A DNA stretch of 64,000 bases from Panicum virgatum (lineage: Eukaryota > Streptophyta > Magnoliopsida > Poales > Poaceae), in contig NC_053143.1 of assembly GCF_016808335.1 (NCBI RefSeq), positions 4,311,398 to 4,375,397 on the forward strand, read 5' to 3'. A model generated the notes under the pieces. That model made no database searches and was not told the origin of the DNA. It worked only from the letters and a program-made list of their open reading frames with translations. Made by a program: the position numbers and the translations under genes. Below are positions 24,115 through 36,769 of the stretch, piece by piece. Position 1 is the first letter of the stretch; each line of letters starts with the position of its first letter.

Positions 24115-24412
24115 TGCGTTGGAACGCAGAATGCTCTAATGGATTTCTTGCTGGCGCAGAAGAAGATGGCGGAGCTGAAACCTCTGAGTTTGGTGGTGAC
24201 GAACCGTAACACCGCAATAAATCCTCAAGATCAAACGGAGGTTACTCGCCCCTTGCCATGCATTCTCTATATTCTTTTTCCAAATAACGGAGCGCTGCCC
24301 TATGAAAAGCACTAGGTTTTTTGGACCGACGACCTACTCGAGTTGTGCCATTCTCTCCAGAAGGACAACGATCACCCACACCGGCGCTACTCCCTCCAGC
24401 TGCTGAAGCCAT
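24115..24412 (-). pseudogene. Small CACTA-associated exon, interrupted
   Basis: From ATG at 24412 the frame reads MASAAGGSSAGVGDRCPSGE and continues RVGRRSKKPSAFHRAALRYL, then ARGE and a TAA at 24242. The same frame remains protein-like after the stop (PPFDLEDLLRCYGSSPPNSE). I know this segment only as a piece that accompanies grass CACTA elements; its function is unknown. It lies upstream of the transposase on the same strand and could be a separate short gene or a 5' exon. Confidence 0.55.
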
Positions 24413-24709
24413 ATTTTACTGAAAAATACCTTTATTTTCCACAAAATTATAAATTCTTACCATTACATTGCAAATATTATTTACTATTACAATTACAATG
24501 ATCAGATTAATAACTCTTGCAAATAACAATGAAATCATATAAAAAATACGAAATGTATCATTAATTGAAAGAAATCTCTAATTAATTGAAAGAAATCTCT
24601 ATAACTTCTAATTACTTTGACACCATTCAGTTCCAGGAGTACACTCTTTTCAATATCCAGAAACCCTCTAGAAGAAGAAAAAAACCTTTATTTCTGAAAA
24701 TGTATATGT

Positions 24710-24815
24710 CAGTAACCTCAACCCTGCGGTGATGACACTGCCTTTCGGGGGGACACGGTGCGCAGTAACCTCAACCCTGCGGTGATGACACTGCCTTTCG
24801 GGGGGACACGGTACG
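24710..24815. repeat. Tandem duplication of a 53-bp unit in the CACTA element
   Basis: Two nearly identical 53-bp copies (24710-24762 and 24763-24815) beginning CAGTAACCTCAACCCTGCGG. A diverged inverted copy occurs at about 25016-25049 (CCCCGAAAGGTAGTGCCATC). Confidence 0.85.
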
Positions 24816-25589
24816 GTACAAGAATGTCACCAATCGGCCAGTTGCAGCACCGACATTTACGATTAATAGGCACAGCACTTGGCACAGGCAGCGTGCTCGT
24901 TGATATGCTCTCAGTACAACAACGGTCATGCTGACTGCGTCAAATGCTGTCTTCTTATCAATCGAAAGTGCTGGTGATGCGACCAACCGATTCGCGACGT
25001 CCTTATAGCGCATCGTGTATCCCCGAAAGGTAGTGCCATCACCGTTGGATGGAGATTAACGACGTATACTTGTTTCGAAATAAAGATTTGTTTAGCTTCT
25101 AGATGGTTTCAATGTGAGCCTGAATAAACACATCACTAGAGTGTCAAAATAATCCATTCATAATACAAAAAATTCTAATATACTCATTTCATTAATTCAT
25201 TCATGAATACAAAAATCAACAATCCACAATATAGTCATATATACAAGTACATCACATGAAGTGTCTACACTCATTCTAAAAATTTCTACTATCCACGTAC
25301 TCATCTAAATCTAAAAGAAAATCACACCTACATATGCAATCTAAATATCCAAGAAATGAGCTAGCTACACATTTTCTCTATTTCTAAAGCATGAAATGAG
25401 CTATACAAGCCAAGGAAGAAGAGAAAAACAAGCCCCAAACTTTAGCGCCGATGGATGGACGGGGAATCAAAGATCTTCACAAATGTGGTGAAGAAATGAG
25501 CAAGAACTCCTCTCTCCCGAGCCAAGAACAACAAGAACAAGTGAGCTGAATGGCTCGGGCGGGGGGAGAGGGAAGGGGATAAGGGGGCC

Positions 25590-25870
25590 AAGGAGTTTTG
25601 TCCCGGTTGGAGACACCAACCGGGACAAAAGGGGGGCCTTTTATCCTGGTTGGTGGCTCCAACCGGGACAAAAGGCTGCGCGGGCCTTTTGTCCCGGTTG
25701 GAGCCACCAACCGGGATAAAAGGCCACCTTTTTGTCCCGGTCGGTGCCTCCAACCGGGACAAAAGGCCCATGTCCCCCCCCCGCTGGCCCGGCTAGCCGT
25801 TAGACCCGGGATAAAAGCCACATATTGTACCGGGCCCAAAGGCTGCCGGGACAAATGGCCTGGAACAAAG
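25590..25870. repeat. Right subterminal repeats of the CACTA element
   Basis: About ten direct and inverted copies of TTTGTCCCGGTTGG / CCAACCGGGACAAAAGG, arranged largely as hairpin pairs, within about 300 bp of the right terminus. Confidence 0.88.
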
Positions 25871-25903
25871 GCCTGTTCTGTAGTAGTGGACAGACACACA
25901 CAC

Positions 25904-27724
25904 ACTAATGTGTTTCTGATGATGGAGAGTAAAGGCTAGCTAGACCCATATCGGCCGACAAATTCTTCATCCGTCGTCTGTTGATGTGACTGACATGTGG
26001 ACCCAATACTAATGCCAATGATGAATTAGGCTAATCCCAATGGGTGGTTTCATTTTGTTGTTTCCAAGAGTGTCACATCACCAAAATACAAATGAAATCA
26101 TGGATTTATTATTTCATAGGCTCTCATCCTATTTAATTCTAAGATTCATCAAGTGTTGGTAACTGTGCATACATGGTTTCATCTAGATGAAACTCATTTT
26201 ATCTCTCTCCTCATCAAATCAGTGCCACATCATCTAAAATGGTGACATGACATCCTATTTATTATGCATGAAACTCTCATAAAATCTCCATAATAAACAC
26301 AAAACCGTTTTAACTGTTGGTTGGAAATGTAAAGAACCAAATCCACTAGCCTCTTTTCGATATAAGCGTGACCCGCGTTCCCTACCTCTAGCATAGATCT
26401 TCACCCTCCTGGCCTCCCTTTCCCCACCACACAGCTGCTTTGCCAACTCGCCCACCATAGTCCATAGATCTTCCCCGTCGCCAAATAGAAGCCTTTGTTC
26501 TAACCCATCTACGACGAGAGAAGCCTCGCCCCTTGCTCCGTCTTCACCGCTTCGATCGTAGAACCGGTGATCGTAGAACCGATCGTACACAACCACCTCT
26601 TTAACTCATCTCTGACACAACTTGTTATCTTTGCTACTGCCGCCTTATTTGTGTCACCCTTGGTCTACCCCAAGCTCGAGCGTTCCACCTTGAACCCTTG
26701 CTTAAGATGATGGTGACTTCGCGCCGAAGAAGATGATTAGATGGTAAGCACAAATTAGTACACTGATCTCATGGCTATAAATCCAGTTGGTATCGTCATC
26801 CCTCGCCCGCCTACTATAAATCGAGAATATCAATTTCTATAATATACTATGGCTGGATAGCTTGAAAAAAAAAGGAAAAAACTATGGCTGTATTTCTCCA
26901 AATTATCAACAAACAATTTGCACCTTAAGGAATCAAGAAAATGCTTTTTTTTTCACCGCATAGGAGTTCCTTGTCTTATGCTCTAGAACTGTAAGATTTT
27001 TTTAGTGTATATATATGCATGTGTTCTCACATGCATAGTGTGTAGTCTATAACTGGTCTCAGTTTTTACACCTAATGGTGTAAACCATATAGGACACTAA
27101 TTCAACTACCGTAATGCTACAGTACAGACGTCTAGATTTTTTTTTTAAATCAAACGCTCCGACATATGTCACAATAGTTAAACATCAATGCTGCAACTAT
27201 TATTTCTACATGTTTCGCGATGAATGTTGCATGAAACATAATATTCATATTGCGGCGGGAATTTTCTATCCTAGAGTTGAACGACATAGTTATTTTTAAC
27301 ATATCATTTTTTCATATTACAAATAGTGATATTTGATGTTGCACTAGTTAATTTTTAATGTTTCGTCGGAAGGTCTGATGGATCGGACGACCTCCGGGCG
27401 CTGCTAATACCAGGGGACTAGGGAGTGGTGAACTTTAAATCCTTATAAAGGATAGGATGTACTCTACACGTTTCTGAATCAGTTGATCTGATTAAAAGCA
27501 AAAAAAAATGGAAATGCAATGCAGCAAAGTATGCATGCAGACACAGCTTTTGCTATTGTATACACGGAAATAATGTTTTCTTTATATATGTGGCGCCACA
27601 TCATGTTTCCCATGTATATCTCTAGTTCCTGAGGTTGAGTGCAAGAGAGGGAGAAGAATATAAGTGCGTGTGCATGGCTTTTGCCCCCACATGCACTGCA
27701 CGCTTCACAAACACAAAGGGCAGG
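25904..27724 (+). repeat. Left arm of a large inverted repeat
   Basis: This 1.8-kb segment recurs in inverted orientation at 48411-49048 plus 52013-53222. Matching runs go from ACTAATGTGTTTCTGATGAT at the outer edge to ACAAACACAAAGGGCAGG at the inner edge. Identity looks high (mid-90s percent or better in the stretches compared by eye). It contains an old MITE and an exon-like CT-rich stretch with a splice-donor-like ATGGTAAGC at about 26741, but no readable protein. Its inner edge lies about 530 bp upstream of the SMXL3 start codon. Confidence 0.9.
26029..26288. mobile_element. Tourist-like MITE within the left arm
   Basis: Ends GGCTAATCCCAATGGGTGGTTTCA and, at the right, CATGAAACTCTCATAAAATC are degenerate inverted termini. 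The family resembles the better-preserved copy at 61005-61200. The inverted copy in the right arm shows that it was present before the arm was duplicated. Exact ends and TSD are uncertain. Confidence 0.55.
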
Positions 27725-27827
27725 ACACACCACCAGCCAATTTGTCTTGCCCTGGGCCCCTAACCTACACAAAGCAAGAGAACATCGGCAAAACTACTTG
27801 GTCTCGCCCAACTCACACTCTTATAAG

Positions 27828-27830
<3 letters not shown>

Positions 27831-27918
<88 letters not shown>
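27831..27918. repeat. (AC)n/(AT)n microsatellite upstream of SMXL3
   Basis: About 37 AC units followed by about 7 AT units, about 340 bp upstream of the SMXL3 start codon. Likely length-polymorphic. Confidence 0.95.
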
Positions 27919-28254
27919 GCCATCGATATCTCTATGACATGTGGGCCCGGGACCGGACCCGCACTTCAGCCTCCGTACGTGTAGCAGTGACATATACTGC
28001 ATATCATGGAACATACCCTCTCTCAGTTTCATCGTGTTGGATGATTTCTCATTGATGCTATGCGAGCTACATGTAACAACCTGCATAGTATAATCTGCAG
28101 GTGTGTGTGACCAATTAAGGGACATCTTCACTCCACTTGACTACTAAAAGGGGTCGTCACAGGTAGCAAGAGGATCCGGACTGCCAGACACTCGTTGCGC
28201 CCGCACGTTGCTTGCAAATTGCAGAGAAGAGATCTCGGCAAGCAAGCTCAGGAG

Positions 28255-31032
28255 ATGCGCGCCGGCGGCTGCGCCGTGCAGCAGGCGCTGGCGGCGGAGG
28301 CGGCGGCCGTGGTGCGGCAGGCCGTGGCCCTGGCCCGGCGGCGCGGCCACGCGCAGGTGACCCCGCTCCACGTCGCCAGCGCCATGCTCTCGGCGGCGGG
28401 GCTCCTCCGCGCCGCCTGCCTCCGCTCCCACTCCCACCCGCTCCAGTGCAAGGCCCTCGAGCTCTGCTTCAACGTCGCGCTCAACCGCCTCCCCACCGCC
28501 GCCGCCGTCATGTTCCACCACCACCACGGCGGCGGGGCGGCGGCGCACCACGCGCCCGTGCTGTCCAACGCGCTCGTCGCCGCGTTCAAGCGCGCGCAGG
28601 CGCACCAGCGCCGGGGCGCCGTGGAGGGCGCCGGCCAGCCTCCGCCTCCGCCGCCGCTCGCCGCCAAGGTCGAGATCGAGCAGCTCATCATCTCCATCCT
28701 CGACGACCCCAGCGTCAGCCGCGTCATGCGCGAGGCCGGCTTCTCCAGCTCCCAGGTCAAGGCCAACGTCGAGAAGGCCGTCTCGTCGTCACCGGAACAC
28801 CAGCCGCCGAACGCGACGAGCTCTCCGCCGCCAGGTTCCGGTCACGCGCGGCGCCCCAACGCCAGGGCCTCCGACGACGACGCCATGCGCGTGCTCGACG
28901 GCATGGCGGGCGGGAGCAAGCGGTGCGTGGTGGTCGTCGGCGAGAGCGCGGCCACCGCGGAGGTGGTGGTGAGGGCGGTGATGGACAGGGTGAGCAAAGG
29001 GGAGCTGCAGCAGCGGCACGAGCGGCTCAAGAACCTCCAGTTCGTGCCCCTCTCGGCGGCGTCCTTCCAGAGGATGCCGAGGGAGGAGGTGGAGGCCAGG
29101 GCCGGCGACCTCCGCGCGCTCGTGCGGCAGGGCTGCGCCGCCGGGAAGGGCGTCGTGCTCGTCCTCGAGGACCTCGCGTACGCCGCCGAGGCATGGGCCG
29201 CCGCGTCAGAGCGGAGGAGGCGCGGCGGCCTTGAGCCCGGCCATTGCTACTGCCCCGTCGAGCACGCCGTCATGGAAGTGAGCAGCTTGGTGGCCGCCGC
29301 CGGCGGTGGCAGAGGCCTCGACAGGTTCTGGCTGCTAGGGTCCGGGAACAACCAGGCTTACATCAAGTGCCGAGCAGGGCAGCCGTCGCTCGAGGCCGTC
29401 TGGGAGCTACACCCCGTCGTCGTGCCCGACGGCGGCCTCGCGTTGAGCCTCAGCCGCGACAGGTGCTTAAAATCAACTAATATTAATCAACTGTCTAGTT
29501 TGATCACAAGCCAAGATTGCATCAGCAGGTTATCAAATGCAGTTAAATTTTTTATGATTAACATAACATGTGTAAATGCTTTTGTTTTCCAGTGATGCTG
29601 AACAAGCAAATCAGGAAAGATCAAGAAGGCAATGGCCCTTTGTCGTCAATGGAACTGCAGCCGGTGATAGCGAGCTCATTTCCTGTGCCGCGATGACGAC
29701 ACCAAGCCTACCGCCATGGCTTCACCGGCACCAAGATTCAGATATGAACAGACCAGGGAACCCCAGCGCCAGTTTTCAGGTACATTGCTAGCAGTAATTT
29801 TAGAGAGGGGGTCAATCCAAAAAACATGTTTAATAAGCAACTTATTAATAAGAGGGGGCTACATCTGCATTAGTGTTTAGAAAGTTTAGAAAGTAATAAT
29901 CAAGACAATTTTATTTGTTTCTAAAATTACCAACTTTCTCCTGTGCACGCAGTTGCAAGATTGGAACCCCAATTGCTATGGATCAGCAGCACACCACACC
30001 TCGGAGCTCACACTGAGCTTCTCCTCACCGGCTACTAACTCTCCAGACATTTCTTCCATCTCTGCCTTTACCCCAAGCTTCAATGCCAACCTGATGATGA
30101 GCTCCAAGCCATGGCAATTCAAGCTGATGCAACCTTGGCCAAACCATAAACATGGCGATCCATCGGTCAAGTCTTATGATCATCAACCACTACAGGCAAA
30201 CCCTAGTCCAGAATCCTATTCAGTGTCCAACTCATCCGTAGGTGGCTCAGCGGAGTCGCCAAAATTCATGGAGCTCACTGCTGAGAATCTCAAGATCCTT
30301 TGCAACACGCTCGAGAATCGGACCCCGCGTCACAAGGATGTGGTTGCAGACATTGCAAGTGTTGTGCTCCAGTGCCGCTCTGGCATGACAAGGAGGATGA
30401 GACGGTGCCAGGAGAAGCCAAGCGCAGCGACATGGTTGCTCTTCCAAGGAGGGGACGATGATGGCAAGAAAGCAGTGTCTCGGGAGCTTGCAAGGCTTGT
30501 CTTTGGTTCCTACAGCAAGTTCACCTCCATCTCACTAGCCGAGTTCACCCAGGTTCACTCTGATTCAAGCTCCAGCCTGAAGAGGCAAAGATCACCGGAC
30601 ACTGGGCATGGCTGCTTTCAAACATTGTATGAAGCAATACTAGAAAACCCTCATCAGGTGATAATGATTGAAGGTATCGAACAACTGGACTATGACTCAG
30701 AAATCAGTATCAGGAATGCAATCTCCAATGGAAGAATAAGTGGTTGCAATGGTGATGAGATCAGTTTGGAGGATGCCATTGTAGTACTGAGTTGTGAAGC
30801 ACTCGATTCAAAATCTAATGTTTCTTCCCCTCGGCTCAAGCAAAAGCTCACTGATAATGGTGGCAAGGAAGGAAATGGCATGAACATAGAGAATGGGATG
30901 GAGTCGTCTAGTTTTACCTTGGATTTGAATGCATGTGCCAGAGAAGAGGATGAAGACAGTGCTTCTGATAATGTGAGGATCCTTAACATTGTGGATGGTG
31001 TGTTCCTCTTCCAATTAATGGAAGATTTGTGA
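28255..31032 (+). CDS. SMXL3: SMAX1-LIKE 3 (SMXL3)-type protein, ClpB-like
   Basis: SMXL proteins are nuclear, HSP101/ClpB-related repressors. The SMXL3/4/5 group promotes phloem formation and is not a strigolactone or karrikin degradation target. Exons: 28255-29462, 29593-29779, 29953-31032; phases agree and give 824 aa. The start MRAGGCAVQQAL is the family start, chosen over an in-frame upstream ATG at 28195. The double Clp-N region covers about residues 8-180 (ARRRGHAQVTPLHVASAM, LEQLIISILDDPSVSR-like). The C-terminal AAA-like domain starts near residue 570; its Walker A is degenerate (FQGGDDDGKK). The RGKT degron of D53/SMXL6-8 and SMAX1 is absent before the GIEQLDYDSE patch. An EAR repressor motif FTLDLNACA lies near the C-terminus. 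Similarity to Arabidopsis SMXL3 in the C-terminal domain (ELARLVFGS, LEDAIVVLSCE) favours SMXL3 over SMXL4/5. It is transcribed towards XRN. Confidence 0.92.
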
Positions 31033-31412
31033 TATTGTCCTGCTTCATTTGGTCAAACAAATTAGCCTAGAGCTGTTAGTTAAATACTTTTTTGTCCTAG
31101 TTTTCTAGCTAGCTAATCCTGATCGTTTATAGCCTTTCGTGTAATGTATATGTGTTAATTCTGTTATGAAGCACCATATGAAATTGTCGAAATCAGGAGC
31201 TAGCTAGGAAAGAAAGGGGAAAAAAATCTGGGGTTTTCAAAATGAAATTGATGGTAAGCTATACAATGCTCCATTTTATTTGACAAATAATCATTGCCAA
31301 TTTTATTTTATTATTGGGCCTTCATGTTGAGATTAATGAATTTACATAATGTAGCAACAAGGTGGATGGAGACATCGATTTGGTTATGTCACTAGTGCGT
31401 TGGACACTGATG

Positions 31413-31415
<3 letters not shown>

Positions 31416-31482
<67 letters not shown>
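31416..31482. repeat. (TA)n microsatellite
   Basis: Uninterrupted TA dinucleotide repeat of about 33 units, 380 bp past the SMXL3 stop. Confidence 0.95.
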
Positions 31483-31484
<2 letters not shown>

Positions 31485-32400
31485 AGAGAATAGTTTAATG
31501 TTGATGTGGTTTGTGGAAACATGCATTGCAATCACCAGCCACAAATGCTGCAATGTTCTGCTCCCCACAAGGTGGAAACAAATCTTTATGCTAGTGTTGT
31601 CACGGCATTATTATTACTACGCAATGATACATTCTTACTGGAGCCATTAGCCGCCATTTTAGAGAATAAAACCCAAGACACCTTTATGTTGTAGATAGCC
31701 CTGTGTAGAATGGAAGTGCTTACCACGACATCACCCATTTTGACTATTATTTCAACAATAGTACATAAATCATGTACACGTTATTAGCCACCTGATTATA
31801 ATCATTATATATTGCTCGTGTTTACCGATTCAATTATATCATACCACGATGTATTTATATTGTTTTGGTGCTATCGTGTGGAGATCAAATTAGGTACAGA
31901 TGTTGCTAGGCTGAGGCCTGTGGATCGATGCATGTATCTTCATTCGCTCGGAATTTATCATAAAGCTACAAAATAATGTATGTTGTTGAGATGTTACTCC
32001 TGCAAACGGATTCTATAGAAATGATGAGTCCCCATCCCAAAAAGCATTTTCCAAGGATTGGCATCTGGCCAACGAAGCTATGCTTTTTAGACCGCAAAAC
32101 AAACAACCTCGTTTACTAGAGCTATTAGGGGTGGTAAATGGACTTCAAATTTAGCCTAGGTAGAAAATTTAAAGATTGAGCTAAAAAAGGCTAGGCTAAA
32201 ATTCAATAAGTTTTTAAGATAGAAATAATTAAGAGCCAAGATGCATTGTGAAAGGATATTAAATTAGGATCTTGATCCATTACTGCCCCTACTCACAAAT
32301 CACAATTCCTAAGATAACTGTAGAATTAAATTGCGCTAGCTATGGTAGGCACACCCGCTGATACAACCATTATTTACATCTAGCGAGCACTGCATGCTTA

Positions 32401-32645
32401 GAGCAAGGTTAATAATACAACCAACTGTTGGCTGTAAGGATTCTTATAGCCTACCTCTCAGCCAATTAGTATAGTAGTTTAGTCCTTCATCATTAATGTA
32501 AGGCCCACATGTCTCTCTCACAAAGTTTCTTGGTTCTTGTGCCCAAGCTGGCTGCAAGCTTGCAGCCCACCTCTCCTCTCTCTCCTCTTCTCTCTCCTCC
32601 ACCTCAGCATTTAGTCTTCTTGCAGTTTTGTTATAATACTTGCTC
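32401..32645. mobile_element. Tourist-like MITE
   Basis: Termini GAGCAAGGTTAATAATAC and (reverse complement) GAGCAAGTATTATAAC, flanked by TTA on both sides (32398-32400, 32646-32648). It shares internal sequence (ATTAATGTAAGG, TTCTTGTG, CTTGCAG) with the copy at 61668-61873. Confidence 0.75.
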
Positions 32646-33186
32646 TTATCTACATTGACACAACACTTACAGCCATGAAATTTATGGTAAACAGGTTTTA
32701 GAACATTATTGTGGTATTAATTATATTATAAGTATGCATGATTAAAAGACTTTGGGGTTTGTAGAAAGGAGAATGCACTTTAGAAGGCAAGAGGAGCAAT
32801 CTTTACTACGCGGATGATCAAAAGGTATATGCTTTTAGTGTATGGTGATGCCATTTGAGAAAAAGAGAGGAGCCCCTTTCTGTGCTTTAGATTTCCAAAA
32901 CAAATCCACATTCCCATATATCTTAAAGTAGTGGGTGTGTGAAAAGCTAGCAGCTTAACATGAGGGAAAAAGAAAGGGTAAACTAGGTAGAGAGAGATAA
33001 GCAGCATCCTTTGGTCATTAGACCCTAATATAAAGCATAGTGCTTTAGAATCTTGGAAAGATAATATATCCTGCTAGCAACCCCTCAGCGTCTCACTAAA
33101 ATAGACGGAACAAGTGTAAGTTGGGAATTTGTCGTGTACGACTTTTCTTGGATAAAAAATGACGACATCTGTGTTGAAACCTGATC

Positions 33187-33212
33187 GAGAGAGAGAGAGA
33201 GAGAGAGAGAGA
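33187..33212. repeat. (GA)n microsatellite
   Basis: About 13 GA units in the SMXL3-XRN interval. Confidence 0.9.
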
Positions 33213-33576
33213 TTGTGGTGCACAACCTAGCTACATGTGTATGTGTTGTCCCTCTAATCTTTATCACATGCATGCTGGTCTTCTATTCTTTTGACAAGCA
33301 CATTGTACACTTAAATTATGTACTTCGTACGTGTATCCCATAATGCTCATTTGGATTTATCCCTTCCCGTCTTACTCCTTTGTTACGTCTTAAAAGGGGA
33401 GAAGTGCCATACTACTAGCTTTCTTCTCAAAAGCATAACATGCTGATTACGTATACGCCATGCTTCTGCACAAATCTTTGCACCCTAGCTATACGTACGC
33501 CTATACGACATACTTTCTAAACAGTATTGTAGTGGGACACAATTAATAATTAATAGTGTTATTATGCAGAAATATT

Positions 33577-33991
33577 TGTTAAATCAATTGGATCGACTAG
33601 GGTGTAAATCAAATGGGAGAACTCACTTTCTATTGGGGAAAAACATTGGTCGTAGCCTGTACCGCATCCATGTCGCCGTACAGCAGCGTCGCGGGTACGG
33701 AAGGGTGGTGGCGGCGCGGAGCAGTGGCCGTTGCAGGGTCGCCGGCGCTCCGGCGATGGCGTGGTGGCGCTTCCCGCCGCTGCAGCCCCCCTCTCTGATC
33801 GGGTTAGGGTTTTGAGGTGGGGAATAGTGGCGGCAGACGAACCTCTTGTCTAAGCAGTCAGTCCCCACCTCCTCTTTATAGGCTGCGCGACGGGGGCCCA
33901 CCAGCCTCGTCTTGGGCTGGGCCCCCGATCAGGGCGCGAGGTCAAGGGACCAGTTGTCCGTTGGGGCAACTGGTGGAGATCAATTCCAACA
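33577..33991 (-). repeat. 3' LTR (left copy) of the minus-strand Copia element
   Basis: 415 bp, TG...CA ends, identical by eye to 38609-39023. It contains a GC-rich central part and TTTATAGGCTG-like and GGTTAGGGTTTT motifs. Confidence 0.93.
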
Positions 33992-34010
33992 TTCTCCCCC
34001 TTGATCTCCT
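33992..34010 (-). other. Polypurine tract (minus strand)
   Basis: On the minus strand GGAGATCAAGGGGGAGAA directly precedes the LTR start TGTTGG. This supports minus-strand orientation. Confidence 0.8.
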
Positions 34011-34154
34011 CTTATATTTTCATCTTCATATCTTTTACTTCTTTTCATATTTCATCACAAATTAATGTATAGAGCAGTTTCATCGTCACGGTCGGTTGCC
34101 GATAGATTCAACAGCTACAATACATGTCTCTGTTCTGAAATAGATACTTTAACT

Positions 34155-34925
34155 TTGGGGCCCTTTATTGTCCGGAAAATATAGGCTATACCATAAACCC
34201 ATGTCGACTGTGTGTTCTTTGTACACACTGGGCGGCAAGCCTTTAATAAGTGGATCCACAAACACATGTCTGTCATTCTTTTACTCAATGCATTTCAACA
34301 TAATTCCGGACTTTCTCCTTTACAATGTATAACTTTGTGTCAATGTGTTTGGCACCACACTTGACTCGTTGTCATAGGAGCAAACTACTTAAATGGTTAT
34401 CGCTGTTGTCAACCATTATAAAACTCCGGGTTCAGGTTCCCTTAACCATTTTGCCTGTCCCTCGGCCTCGTATCATGCTATACCATGTCTTTGCATCACA
34501 TTGATGATAATTGTTTCATTTTGGAGCTTTTCCACACAAAACCTCCAAGTGTGAAAGTTAGCGACAATTGTGGATTTCGCTACACATTTCACATGTTCTA
34601 ATTTGTACTCACAATCTTTTGAGAGTACTTGATCTTTCCAACTTAGCATGAGGCCGACATTCTTAATTTTATTCCAGTGATCTATATCTGGATTGAACTT
34701 TTGCCAAAATAACCCGGATAAACAAAATATGTCAGGGTAAGTTCTTTACTTGCGCGCCTATAAAGCTTCCAACAGCTGAAGCATTTGGAACTATTTCCAT
34801 TTCACATTGATTCCTGGAACACTAAGGTTCCCAAAACTATTACCCTTGACGATAGGAACAGGCATGAGTTTATTCATATGCATACTTCATTTCTTTAGAA
34901 TCTTTTCCAAGTATGCCTTTGTTGT
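34155..34925 (-). pseudogene. Copia reverse transcriptase/RNase H remnant
   Basis: Fragments in the usual order of a Copia pol C-terminus can be read leftwards despite stops: AYLEKILKK, MNKLMPVPIVKGNSFGNLSV, then FNPDIDHWNKIKNV, YEAEGQAKWLREPE, KCGAKHIDTKLYIVKEKVRN and VDPLIKGLPPSVYKEHTVDM. Several stops and missing segments (including the RNase H stretch before YEAEGQ) make this a non-functional remnant. Nothing upstream (34926-37500) could be read as gag, protease or integrase. Confidence 0.75.
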
Positions 34926-36769
34926 AACCATAATACCCCTTCCTTTTATAAACTATTGTCCTCCTCAATCTCTTTAAACCCAAAATTTCATATTGTTTTA
35001 TTTAAACTTTAGATACCACCGTCTCGAGGCTTTCTTCAATCCATAAATGAATTTACCATTGTGGTATCATGTATGTTCTTTCTTCTCTTTGACTAAAACT
35101 TTTATCAAAAATTTTGATTTATATCTTTCAACATACCCTCTGGAGTCACATTGCCTTTTGTAGGTCCATTATAACCTACTGTGATGGCTCTTTTAGGAAT
35201 TATTTTCCTTTTCCATGGACTTAGCCCATAGAATTCTCGTGACTTCTTCAAATGAGGTGGAATCAACTTCCATTTCTTTTCTTTACTTTATATAGGGTTG
35301 TTGTTGTTGTTCCTTTTTGCCAAATGGCAATAGACTAATGAGATCCTGCATAACAAGATCCGTCTTTACTTTATTCATTTTCTTTAAGAGCTAACAACAT
35401 GTGTTGTATACAACATCAGCACGTATGAGAAATTTGCTGTTCTCGAATCATCGAAGTGGACACGCATTCCCACTTCTCTTCAAGTCTTAGATCTCTACAT
35501 ACCATGCTCCCCCAGATTTTGCCATCTTTTGTAAAGATGGCGTATCAATAAATCTCTTTGTTTGGGTTCTATCTGTTAAAACTTTATGTCTATTAAAAAC
35601 TTTATATGTGCTCTGTAAGCGCCATCTTACTATCTTGGAGGGTCGTCCAGCATGAATGCCGAAATTTAGCCATTTCTTTATATAGGGGTATCACTATAGT
35701 GACCGTTGTACTCCCCCTGACGGTCACATTCATTCTTTAATAGATCATCTCTTGCTTTCAATGCACATTACAGGGGAGTACCTTTCTTAACTATCTCATA
35801 TTTCTCCCCCTCGAAATGTGGCTTGAACTTTTCTGCCACAATTTCGAAAACTATTCACAACTTTGTGAATGAGAAAACTTTTATTACTTCATTCACATGA
35901 TTATGTTATGCAGAACAAAGTATTTTCTTAATTTGTATGGGAGTACCTTTTATTCACTTTATTTTGATAACTCAATAGAGTCCTTTATTCGATATGACAG
36001 TACTTTTTCCTTATTTCACTTCACGAACTCAACAGAGTCTATTACCAGTACTTTAGCAAGTCACGCTCGCAAATCTTTCTTATCTTGAGGTTCATATGTA
36101 ACTTTCCATTTTTCATTAAACTCAATGAGTGCTTAATCTCTGTGACACAATAGAAGTGCCCGATCAATTCTAGAATAGCAAAAGCTACTCCAAACTTTTT
36201 TCCCAGTGTGGGATGAACCAGTACATGAGTCATCACAACTTTCTCCTGCCATGCAGGATTAGCACTATGCCAACTTTATCCCGTCATGCGGGTTATTTCA
36301 TAATTTTCCTAACAAAAATGTCAGGATCGGTTCATATCAAATTCAGAAATAAATCTGAATATTCCATGACACACATGCTTAATCCGACGTTGGTCAAATT
36401 AAACATGTATTGACTTATCACAACTTTGAATGAACTCAAAATGAATTCTTTTTGATAGAGAGTACATAAGAGACATTTCTCAAAATGAACTCTTATTGCT
36501 TTATCTACTCTTCTTGGATAAATATCCTGAGTACTTTTCCTGTCAAGCCGTTCTTTATAGAGAATATATTCTCTTATGTAATGACCTTCTTTCTTTCTGA
36601 GTCACAAATACCCAGTTCATTGTCTTTCGTCCTTCAAGGACAACATAGAACTCTTTGTCTCAAAAGTCAATAATCAATACTTTAAGTTCTATTCTATATC
36701 ACCGTTGGGTAGAAAAGAATTAATGTATGGAAAACTCAATAAACTTTAAAACCATATATCTGCTCCTCA

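Larger units (their letters stand above)
17697..25888 (-). mobile_element. CACTA (En/Spm) DNA transposon, decayed autonomous type
   Basis: The left end CACTACTACAAAAACA and the right end TTCTGTAGTAGTG are inverted termini. The flanks are GAC on both sides (17694-17696, 25889-25891), the 3-bp duplication typical of CACTA. Length is 8192 bp. Both ends carry subterminal repeats of the type CCGGGACAAAAGG / CCTTTTGTCCCGG. The minus strand encodes remnants of a Tnp2 transposase (20.6-23.9 kb) and of a Ulp1-like protease gene (18.3-19.7 kb). Multiple nonsense codons and frameshifts mean that it cannot mobilise itself. It ends 15 bp before the left inverted arm begins. Confidence 0.93.
31033..33571. 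other. Intergenic region downstream of SMXL3
   Basis: Mostly AT-rich. It holds an AT microsatellite, one MITE and a GA microsatellite, listed separately. No protein-like frame is seen. Confidence 0.65.

Noticed and set aside
27831..27918. Open frames of Thr-His or Val-Cys repeats
   Set aside because: They are translations of the AC microsatellite.
28212..29234. 340-residue Arg/Ala-rich frame over SMXL3
   Set aside because: It is the +1 shadow of SMXL3 exon 1 in GC-rich DNA.
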